DNA of 13,536 nucleotides from HGM04593 sp045588345 (GTDB lineage Bacteria > Bacteroidota > Bacteroidia > Bacteroidales > Bacteroidaceae): positions 1-13,536 of the forward strand of contig JAZNDZ010000069.1 of NCBI GenBank assembly GCA_045588345.1, written 5' to 3'. Shown piece after piece: positions 1-6,859 of the stretch. Each line of letters begins with the position of its first letter. The first letter of the stretch is position 1. The translations under genes were made by a program, and so were the position numbers. The notes beneath the pieces were generated by a model that made no database searches, was not told where the DNA came from, and saw only the letters and a list, made by a program, of their open reading frames with translations.

Positions 1-172
1 AGGAAATCGTGTTCAGGTGATACTTGAGTGCACCGAGCAGAAGGGTAGCGGTGTTCCAGGTATGTCTCGTTACATCACCACAAAGAACCGCAAGAACACA
101 ACAGAGCGTTTGGAGTTGAAGAAATACAACCCATATTTGAAAAGAGTAACCGTTCACAAAGAAATTAAGTAA
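1..172 (+). CDS. rpmG: 50S ribosomal protein L33 (5' end outside window)
   Basis: Structural protein of the large ribosomal subunit. The frame is open from base 2 and gives 56 residues: GNRVQVILECTEQKGSG, then SRYITTKNRKNT, then LKKYNPYLKRVTVHKEIK and TAA. This is the L33 pattern, and only about six N-terminal residues appear to lie outside the window. Only one cysteine is visible and there is no CxxC pair, so this is the zinc-free form. A DUF4295 gene begins six bases after the stop. In Bacteroidetes the usual order is rpmB-rpmG-DUF4295, so rpmB probably lies just upstream. Confidence 0.95.
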   Translation, partial: GNRVQVILECTEQKGSGVPGMSRYITTKNRKNTTERLELKKYNPYLKRVTVHKEIK

Positions 173-178
173 TAAGAG

Positions 179-331
179 ATGGCTAAGAAAGCAGTGGCAA
201 CCCTCCAGACTGGTGATAGGGAGAAATTTGTAAAGGTTGTTAAATTGGTTAAATCACCTAAGACTGGCGCTTACATGTTCGCAGAGGAAATGTTGGTGCA
301 GAGCAAGGCTGACGAGGCTTTGAAGAAGTAA
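179..331 (+). CDS. DUF4295 small basic protein
   Basis: A 50-residue protein beginning MAKKAVATLQTGDREKFVKV and ending KADEALKK. It is lysine-rich and has no membrane segment or signal peptide. It matches the DUF4295 family, a short Bacteroidetes protein normally encoded directly after rpmG. The link to L28 and L33 suggests a ribosome-associated role, but that is inferred from position only. It starts six bases after the rpmG stop, so the two are almost certainly co-transcribed, and an intrinsic terminator follows 29 bases after its stop. It was called by direct translation because it is shorter than common ORF cut-offs. Confidence 0.88.
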   Translation: MAKKAVATLQTGDREKFVKVVKLVKSPKTGAYMFAEEMLVQSKADEALKK

Positions 332-360
332 ATTTCAACCGCAAGGTTTAAATAATATAA

Positions 361-391
361 GAGAGTAGTCGTTGAGGCTACTCTCTTTTTT
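361..391 (+). terminator. Intrinsic terminator of the rpmG-DUF4295 operon
   Basis: A perfect 8-bp stem, GAGAGTAG (361-368) with CTACTCTC (378-385), encloses a 9-nt loop and is followed directly by six T. This is a canonical rho-independent terminator 29 bases after the DUF4295 stop. Confidence 0.9.
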
Positions 392-680
392 ATGTTTGCT
401 GTAATTTTATCGGTGACGGATTTTCAGGAAATTACCTTTGGCGGTTGTATAGCAGAAGTAATTCCAAAAAACCTCCGGCACTGTGTGAGACACAGCAAGT
501 ATTAGTGCATATAGCCGGAATGAGGCGTGAATTTGTTTGAGTGATGCAATATCGCGTTGCTGTTTGTGCGTGAGAAGCGATTTGTCGCGCCCCGGCTTAG
601 TTGTAAAAAAAGTGGATTTGCATGCCGTAATTTTTGCGTGGCGGAAAGTTGATGCAGAACACCCTCTGTGGTTCCATATT
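392..680. repeat. Gene-free stretch; candidate dispersed Bacteroidales repeat
   Basis: No convincing gene lies here between the convergent DUF4295 and sialidase genes. On the minus strand a frame is open for 94 codons (691 to 407, stop TAA at 407-409) but has no ATG. It encodes a basic peptide with pieces such as PGRDKSLLTHKQQRDIASLK and VPEVFWNYFCYT, ending NFLKIRHR. From memory this resembles short hypothetical proteins scattered through Bacteroides and Prevotella genomes, which suggests a repeated intergenic element rather than a single-copy gene. Several small hairpins are present, including CTGTGT-gag-ACACAG at 481-495 and GCGA-tttg-TCGC at 578-585. An imperfect hairpin near 657-674, just past the sialidase stop, might help end that transcript. 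Repeat status was not tested. Confidence 0.45.
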
Positions 681-2759
681 TTATTCCACCGTTACAATCC
701 CTTCGTATTTACCTTCTTTGCATGCAGGGCATTTATCTGCCAGTTTTTCCGTGTATGTAATCGGACCGACTGCCTTTGCAATATCTACAGGAACATATAC
801 CATTGAATAACCGCCAGGTTCTTCCTCATAGTATATTCCTATGTTGCCGTCGGGCAGGATGCACATGGAAGAGTAGGCCGAGCCACGGTCTGAAATCCTC
901 AATTTTTTCCAGCCTTTAGAGAGTTCTGTCGGGGTGTAGGTGGCTGGGTCATTGCTAAGCGGTTTGTAGAATATTGCCACGTCGCTGCGGCTGTCGCCTG
1001 TAGGGGCCGACTGGAACAGTATGTTGCCAACGAGCAACGGTTCTCCGTTGGTATCATTGCGTCCGAACTTGAGGTCGCCTGCCTGGTCTGTAGCAACAGC
1101 GCCGTCCCAGTAGCCTTCGGCCTTCTCAAAGTTGGTATAGTGGAACACGTTGAAGTAACGCCCATGTCCCTTGCGGCTGCTCAGCAGCACGCTGCCGTCG
1201 GGCAGTTCTTCGCATTTCGGCTCATTGCCGTAGGGCGCAGGACTGTCGTTGAAGTCATTGCCCAGTTCGCCGAGCAGCTGCCATGTCTCGCCGAAATCAT
1301 CGGAGTATAGCGCATAGTTGTGGTGACGATAACTGCCTGTTTCAACAGCCCACACAGCACAGTATATGCGGTAATAGTCGCCTCTTTTTATCATTTTGCT
1401 TTGTGCCATGCGACCGGCACCAATAAACATAGAACCTACATGTGCTTTTCCATCCTTGTCTTTGAATAAGGGGTAAATATCGTATGTAACCTCTTCGGGT
1501 TGGCTTGCCACCCACTTGCCTGTTTCCTCGTTGAACTTTATGCGCAGGCGTGCCATGCGGTTGGGATTTTCGGGGTTCTCAGCAGTGCCGGCTCCGTAGT
1601 TGCCATGCCAGCATACGCGGTTGCCGCAAACGCTCATTACAAGAATCTCGTTGCGCTCGCGGTCGGCAACAACTGCCGGGTCACCGAATCCTGTCAGCCA
1701 TATTTCGGGGGCATCCTTGCCCATGCCGTCAGCAATCTTTATCGGGTCGCTCCATGAGTGCCCGTCCCACTCGCAGCCTCCTTTCACGCTGTGGCGCATT
1801 ACAAGGTCAACCTCGCCGAAACCAATGTCATTGCCGCATGGTCGGTAGTCGTTTATTGCGAATACATACCCGTTGGCAGTGGTCACTATTGCCGGTATGC
1901 GGTAGGGTATGCCTTTTTCATCGGGCGAGTAAAAAAGGTATTGGTACTTATTTTTCTTGTCAACATTAATGTTTACAGTTATCTCCAGGCCTTTGTCTGT
2001 CAGTTCCTGTTCCTTTGTTTCTTTGCCGCCGTTGATGTCCATTTCCCATCCATGACACACAACCCCTGTGGATATACTGAATTTGGCACCCTTCGGCAGG
2101 TAGTGTGCCTTTTTTTTCATGTCACTCTCTTTGGTGAGCATGTTGTTGCTTGTTGTCCCGTCAACGGTTATTGCAAGTTCTCCAATTCTGGTGTTGGTTG
2201 CGAACCCTCCTTCCATTTGCGCATTAAACCCAATAATGAGCGGCTTGCTCATGTCAATGGGCCTTATGTTCCAATGTCCGCCGTCATCCTTGCTTGAATA
2301 GAGCCTGATATCGCGGCCTGCACCGCCGAACATGTTAAAACTCTGTGCGGGATTCTCTTTAGGTGATATTGTGTAACTGCCGTCTTCTTGTGGAGTAAGT
2401 GTGAGCGGTGTTGCATCACTTGTCTTGCCCATTTTTGCCGCCGCTCCGCTGTCGTTGCTCTCCAGTTTTAAAGCAACTCTCTTCCCTGCCTTGTGGCTGT
2501 ATAACGTGAATGATTCGGCGTTGCCTACTAAATACCATATTTCCTGTTCGCTGTATGATGTGCTGCCGCTTGTAACTGTTATGCCGTCGTCGCAGAGTCT
2601 TATGGCATAGCCTTTGTCGCGGTTGTTGGTTATCTGTACCGGTATGCCCTTTGCAAATGATTTGGAGAAAATCCCGTTATTTGCCCGGGTGTTTGCTGTC
2701 GCCGCTGATATTCCTGCAAAAAGTAACGTGATGAGCAGATGTATTCTTCTTGTTTTCAT
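681..2759 (-). CDS. Secreted exo-alpha-sialidase (GH33 neuraminidase)
   Basis: Predicted to release terminal sialic acids from host or mucin glycans in the periplasm or at the cell surface. The 692-aa protein has a signal peptide (about residues 1-22, basic then hydrophobic) without a lipobox cysteine. Residues about 25-167 look like a ricin/beta-trefoil-type carbohydrate-binding module, with WYLV and repeated LTL/YTI strands. Residues about 175-270 resemble the N-terminal domain associated with BNR sialidases. The catalytic propeller follows: YRIP at 286-289 (Arg287 of the arginine triad), a likely acid/base region in NDYRPCGND (303-311), one clear Asp-box SDDFGETW (486-493), a glutamate near 517-518, a second arginine near 529-534, a third at Arg591 and the likely nucleophile Tyr629 in SAYSSM. 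Family assignment is firm; exact residue roles are inferred by family pattern. The C-terminus carries an unusual CPAC. It is transcribed alone, with no nan catabolic genes visible. Confidence 0.93.
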   Translation of the reverse strand: MKTRRIHLLITLLFAGISAATANTRANNGIFSKSFAKGIPVQITNNRDKGYAIRLCDDGITVTSGSTSYSEQEIWYLVGNAESFTLYSHKAGKRVALKLESNDSGAAAKMGKTSDATPLTLTPQEDGSYTISPKENPAQSFNMFGGAGRDIRLYSSKDDGGHWNIRPIDMSKPLIIGFNAQMEGGFATNTRIGELAITVDGTTSNNMLTKESDMKKKAHYLPKGAKFSISTGVVCHGWEMDINGGKETKEQELTDKGLEITVNINVDKKNKYQYLFYSPDEKGIPYRIPAIVTTANGYVFAINDYRPCGNDIGFGEVDLVMRHSVKGGCEWDGHSWSDPIKIADGMGKDAPEIWLTGFGDPAVVADRERNEILVMSVCGNRVCWHGNYGAGTAENPENPNRMARLRIKFNEETGKWVASQPEEVTYDIYPLFKDKDGKAHVGSMFIGAGRMAQSKMIKRGDYYRIYCAVWAVETGSYRHHNYALYSDDFGETWQLLGELGNDFNDSPAPYGNEPKCEELPDGSVLLSSRKGHGRYFNVFHYTNFEKAEGYWDGAVATDQAGDLKFGRNDTNGEPLLVGNILFQSAPTGDSRSDVAIFYKPLSNDPATYTPTELSKGWKKLRISDRGSAYSSMCILPDGNIGIYYEEEPGGYSMVYVPVDIAKAVGPITYTEKLADKCPACKEGKYEGIVTVE

Positions 2760-2829
2760 ATTATGGTATGTGTGGTTTAATTCTGATGGTGCCGGAACTG
2801 TAAATGATGCTTTCGTTTACATTGCTTTC

Positions 2830-2837
2830 CAAATTTA
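2830..2837 (-). promoter_or_regulatory. Possible -7 element for the sialidase gene
   Basis: On the minus strand these bases read TAAATTTG, an exact match to the Bacteroidetes -7 consensus TAnnTTTG, about 70 bases before the sialidase ATG. No clear TTTG -33 element is found 19-21 bases further upstream, so the call rests on the -7 box and its position. Confidence 0.4.
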
Positions 2838-2958
2838 AGCAAATAAATCATAAACTCCGCATGTAGCGTAAATTAAATTTCTGTTACTGACATTTTAGCG
2901 GCATTAACGTTTATTGATGTCCAATATTGTGCCTGAAAGTCACTTTTCTTTAATTTTG

Positions 2959-2990
2959 TTTGGATTTAATATATTTATTTCTTTACTTTG
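2959..2990 (+). promoter_or_regulatory. Bacteroidetes-type promoter for the ECF sigma gene
   Basis: TTTG at 2959-2962 is separated by 20 bases from TTACTTTG at 2983-2990. This matches the primary-sigma consensus of Bacteroidetes (TTTG, 19-21 nt, TAnnTTTG) with one mismatch in the -7 box. Transcription would start near 2998, giving a 5' leader of about 70 bases before the ATG at 3070. Confidence 0.65.
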
Positions 2991-3069
2991 CGCGGTAAAA
3001 TCGATTATTAACCTGTAAAACACAATTGCCTATAGAAAATCTCTACTTCATTTTTAACAAAAGAAAATA

Positions 3070-3663
3070 ATGGAGAATTTAAAGCAGATGACCGATGATA
3101 TGTTGGTCACACTTTATTTGAAAGGCAATAATTCAGCATTTGATGTGCTGTTGAACCGTCACAAGGACAGGTTGTTCAATTACATATATTTTATAGTGCG
3201 TTCAAAGGAGGTGGCAGAAGACATCTTCCAGGAGACATTCGTAAAGGCTATCGTAACCTTGCAGCAGGGGCGTTATACTAATGACGGAAAGTTTTCGGCG
3301 TGGATTACACGTATTGCGCATAACCTTGTCATTGACCAGTTCCGTACAGAAAGGAACGAGAATACCGTCTCTAATGACGAAACAGAGGTTGACCTCCTGA
3401 ACAATGCGAAAATTGCTGAAGGAAATATCGAGAACCAGTTGGTAAATGACCAGGTACTCAAGGATGTGCGCATGCTTGTCGATGAGTTGCCCGATTGCCA
3501 GCGCGAGGTGGTGTTCATGCGCTATTATCAGGATATGTCGTTCAAGGAGATTGCCGATGCTACCGGTGTGAGCATCAATACAGCCCTTGGCCGTATGCGT
3601 TATGCTGTAATGAATATGCGCCGCATTGCTGCCGAAAGGAACGTATCACTGGTAATGGAATAG
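3070..3663 (+). CDS. ECF-family RNA polymerase sigma factor
   Basis: A group 4 (extracytoplasmic function) sigma-70 factor that would direct RNA polymerase to a dedicated promoter set. At 197 aa it has the usual ECF length and two-domain layout. The sigma-2 domain spans about residues 15-94, with the region 2.2 core AEDIFQETFVKA (49-60) and the region 2.3/2.4 helix FSAWITRIAHNLVIDQFR (75-92). A polar linker (95-130) follows. The sigma-4 helix-turn-helix spans about 135-186, with LPDCQREVVFMRYYQDMSF and then KEIADATGVSINTALGRMR. ATG at 3070 gives a complete domain and is preceded by an A-rich stretch. No anti-sigma (FecR-like or zinc-finger) gene and no susCD pair is adjacent, so control may be transcriptional or by an unlinked partner. 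The regulon is unknown. Confidence 0.93.
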   Translation: MENLKQMTDDMLVTLYLKGNNSAFDVLLNRHKDRLFNYIYFIVRSKEVAEDIFQETFVKAIVTLQQGRYTNDGKFSAWITRIAHNLVIDQFRTERNENTVSNDETEVDLLNNAKIAEGNIENQLVNDQVLKDVRMLVDELPDCQREVVFMRYYQDMSFKEIADATGVSINTALGRMRYAVMNMRRIAAERNVSLVME

Positions 3664-3740
3664 CATTAACATGAATTAGAAACTCTTTTTATCTCTTTCG
3701 GGAGTGTGAAGGTTTCTGATAATTAAGTAATAGGGTTGGG

Positions 3741-3787
3741 GTATATGCCGCATGAGTTTTTTCTTCTGCGGCATATACTATTTTTAT
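3741..3787 (+). terminator. Strong hairpin terminator after the ECF sigma gene
   Basis: A perfect 12-bp stem pairs GTATATGCCGCA (3741-3752) with TGCGGCATATAC (3767-3778), enclosing a 14-base T-rich loop. It is followed by TATTTTTATAT. It lies 78 bases after the sigma stop and should separate that gene from the small downstream ORF. A weaker imperfect hairpin (AGAAAC at 3678-3683 with GTTTCT at 3712-3717) precedes it. Confidence 0.8.
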
Positions 3788-3823
3788 ATCTCTAACGTTT
3801 ATAATACAGATAAAAGAATAAAA

Positions 3824-4006
3824 ATGGTTTTGCCTATGGATAAAACATCTACACCGATTACAGAGCAGATAATCAGCAAGGCTCTAAAAAAAGAGAAATA
3901 TCCCTCACCTTCAGCTGTTTCGCTTGAGTTCATAAGGAATTTTGCAAGGAACTTTAGGGTTGAGAAAGGTGTTAACGGCGATTATAGGGAATTTGTTTTG
4001 AACTGA
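3824..4006 (+). CDS. Small conserved-looking protein of unknown function
   Basis: This gene encodes 60 residues starting MVLPMDKTSTPITEQII; an alternative start at 3836 (MDKTST) would give 56. The longer upstream extension of the frame would run through the 3741-3787 terminator hairpin and is rejected. The protein is soluble and mixed-charge, with a central motif FIRNFARNFRVEKG followed by the tail YREFVLN. From memory this arrangement, an aromatic/basic F-x-R-x-FAR helix followed by a short hydrophobic tail ending in LN, recurs in unnamed 50-70 aa Bacteroidales proteins. I do not recognise a function. The nearest upstream gene is the ECF sigma factor, but a terminator lies between them. No clear TAnnTTTG promoter was seen. 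Its stop codon is embedded in the bidirectional hairpin at 4000-4050. Confidence 0.65.
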   Translation: MVLPMDKTSTPITEQIISKALKKEKYPSPSAVSLEFIRNFARNFRVEKGVNGDYREFVLN

Positions 4007-4050
4007 AAATATATAGGCTGCCAGTGGTGCAGCCTATATATTTTCAGTTC
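4000..4050. terminator. Bidirectional hairpin between convergent genes
   Basis: A 22-bp perfect inverted repeat (4000-4021 with 4029-4050, 7-base loop) sits exactly between the small protein gene (+) and the histidine kinase gene (-). The left arm includes the TGA of the small gene (4004-4006), and the right arm touches the kinase stop (4050-4052). Core arm sequence: TATATAGGCTGC / GCAGCCTATATA. The A/T-rich outer arms supply T tracts in both directions, so it probably ends both transcripts. Confidence 0.75.
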
Positions 4051-5267
4051 TATTCAACGGGTATTGTGCATGTGACTCGACATCCCTCACCCTCGGTAGA
4101 TTTTAATTCTATTTTTCCACCGTGGTTTATTATTATCTGCTTGCATAGAGATAAACCTATTCCGCAACCATTCTTTTTGGTAGAGAAGAAAGGGATGAAA
4201 ATCTGTTCCTTGGCAGGAGCCGTTATGCCTATTCCATTGTCCTCTATCCGGATAATGGCATTTCTGCCGTTTTCTTCTTCGGTTATGCTGAATGTCAATG
4301 CCACCTCTTGCATGTAAGTTGCACCTTTTTGGTCGTTGTTGGCTCTCGCTTTCTCCTCGCAGGCTTCAAAAGCATTCTTTATAAGGTTTATCAGAACTTG
4401 TTCAATCTGTCCTCTGTCGGCATAGATTCTTGTTTCGCATCCTGTTTCTATACGGAATCTTACGTGCGGATGTGTGTATAGCTTCTGCAAATCTTCAGCC
4501 AGGCTTCTTATTGTAAAACGGCTCTTCTGTGGTGCCGAAAGATGTGTCAGCTTCCTGTAGTTCTCGATGAACGACAGCAGACTGCTGCTGCGCCTGTTGA
4601 TAATCTCAAGGCCGTGATGTATCTCTTCAATATTCTCGTCCCCTTTCTTTACATAATTCCTGATGCTGTTGCACAATGTTGCCGATAGAGATATGATAGG
4701 GCTCATCGAGTTCATTATCTCATGTGTGAGTACTCTTACGAGTTTGTGCCACGATTCCACCTGGCTCTTCTCTATCGAATCGTGGATGTCTTTAAGGACA
4801 ATTATGTTACGGGATGAATAGCCGGTCTTTATCCGTGTACGGCTCAGCGAGTACTCGCATCCGTTGATAGTGAGCTCCTGCCTGTTTCCTTCTACAGCCT
4901 CTGTTATCGCCTGCGGTACATGTCCGTTGTCTCCTATCAGCCTGGCTGCCGTGCTGTTGTGCCATTCGGCATATCCGTTGCCTGTCACAACCATTATTGC
5001 AGTATCGGTATTTTCAATCAACAACTTATAGAAATGCAGTTCTTTCTCAGTTTCCACCGCTTTCTTCTGTGACTGCTCTCGTGAAGACCTCTCGTATCCA
5101 AGCTGCTTCTCGAACCGGTTGAATATAGCCAATTGTCTACATACAAGAACAAGGCATAAAGTGATTGCTCCTATGCCGCTTATCGGATATGAGAACAGGA
5201 ATGCAGCAATACCTGCTGCTGTTGTTGTCATTATGAGGGCGAAGTTTATAATGAACTCTTTCTTCAT
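4050..5267 (-). CDS. Sensor histidine kinase, NtrB-like, with PAS-like domain
   Basis: Membrane histidine kinase that would phosphorylate the response regulator encoded immediately upstream. It has 405 aa. Two N-terminal hydrophobic helices (about 7-26 and 31-48) are joined by only a few residues, so there is essentially no periplasmic sensor domain. A short coiled-coil linker (52-78) leads to a PAS-like domain (about 80-165, YKLLIENTDTAIMVVTGNGY). The H-box is RVLTHEIMNSMSPI with phosphoacceptor His182. ATP-binding motifs are complete: N-box NLIKNAFEA (294-302), G1 DNGIG (343-347), F-box FIPFFSTK (357-364) and G2 GCGIGLSL (367-374). The gene starts 10 bases after the regulator stop and shares its transcript. 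Together with the sigma-54 regulator this is an NtrB/NtrC-type pair; the signal is unknown. Confidence 0.93.
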   Translation of the reverse strand: MKKEFIINFALIMTTTAAGIAAFLFSYPISGIGAITLCLVLVCRQLAIFNRFEKQLGYERSSREQSQKKAVETEKELHFYKLLIENTDTAIMVVTGNGYAEWHNSTAARLIGDNGHVPQAITEAVEGNRQELTINGCEYSLSRTRIKTGYSSRNIIVLKDIHDSIEKSQVESWHKLVRVLTHEIMNSMSPIISLSATLCNSIRNYVKKGDENIEEIHHGLEIINRRSSSLLSFIENYRKLTHLSAPQKSRFTIRSLAEDLQKLYTHPHVRFRIETGCETRIYADRGQIEQVLINLIKNAFEACEEKARANNDQKGATYMQEVALTFSITEEENGRNAIIRIEDNGIGITAPAKEQIFIPFFSTKKNGCGIGLSLCKQIIINHGGKIELKSTEGEGCRVTCTIPVE

Positions 5268-5277
5268 CTTTTTTATT

Positions 5278-6654
<1,377 letters not shown>

Positions 6655-6678
6655 CTTTTTTCTGAATGTCTATGATGA

Positions 6679-6686
6679 CAAAGATA
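6679..6686 (-). promoter_or_regulatory. Possible -7 element for the regulator-kinase operon
   Basis: The minus strand reads TATCTTTG, an exact TAnnTTTG match, 24 bases before the regulator ATG. No good TTTG -33 box is found 19-21 bases upstream; T-rich sequence lies slightly further off. The twin dyads at 6719-6755 sit immediately upstream, so the activator could also influence its own operon. Confidence 0.45.
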
Positions 6687-6718
6687 ATCTATCCGGCTGG
6701 AATTATTATATAAAAAAG

Positions 6719-6755
6719 TGTGCATTATCGCACATTTTTTGTGCGCTTGCGCACG
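6719..6755. promoter_or_regulatory. Tandem dyad operator, candidate enhancer (UAS) for the NtrC-type regulator
   Basis: Two related inverted repeats are seen: TGTGC-attatc-GCACA (6719-6734) and TGTGC-gcttgc-GCACG (6740-6755). Within the second, GTGCGC-TT-GCGCAC is a perfect 14-bp palindrome. Their centres are 21 bp apart, two turns of B-DNA, so two regulator dimers could bind the same face. They lie about 60-95 bases upstream of the -24 element, the usual place for enhancers of NtrC-type activators. The link to the adjacent regulator is inferred from position. Confidence 0.7.
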
Positions 6756-6811
6756 CTTTTTTGAACGGTTGTAAAAATGTAATCCATTTTAGCACAATGA
6801 GTTGGCTGTTT

Positions 6812-6827
6812 TGGCATGCTGTTTGCA
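6812..6827 (+). promoter_or_regulatory. Sigma-54 (-24/-12) promoter for the exporter operon
   Basis: TGGCAT-GCTGT-TTGCA matches the RpoN consensus TGGCAC-N5-TTGCW with one mismatch. The invariant GG (6813-6814) and GC (6825-6826) are separated by exactly 10 bases. Initiation would be near 6838, about 22 bases before the outer-membrane factor ATG at 6860. Confidence 0.8.
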
Positions 6828-6859
6828 ATATAATAAGTGAACGCGAAACATTTCCAAAG

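Larger units (their letters stand above)
2760..3069. other. Divergent intergenic region between sialidase and ECF sigma factor
   Basis: This 310-base AT-rich stretch holds no credible ORF. It carries the likely promoters of both flanking genes: the minus-strand -7 box at 2830-2837 and the plus-strand promoter at 2959-2990. I saw no riboswitch-like structure or strong inverted repeat in the remainder. Confidence 0.6.

Noticed and set aside
537..806. Plus-strand 89-codon ORF
   Set aside because: It spans the repeat-like stretch and the antisense of the sialidase 3' end, with no family resemblance.
1500..2301. Several plus-strand ORFs of 60-179 codons
   Set aside because: They lie antisense to the sialidase, show low-complexity cysteine- and serine-rich translations and have no promoter; they are shadows of the real gene.
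3752..3823. Upstream extension of the small 60-aa gene to an ATG at 3752
   Set aside because: The extra codons read through the loop and right arm of the strong terminator hairpin (3741-3787) and look non-coding (MSFFFCGIYYFYIS).
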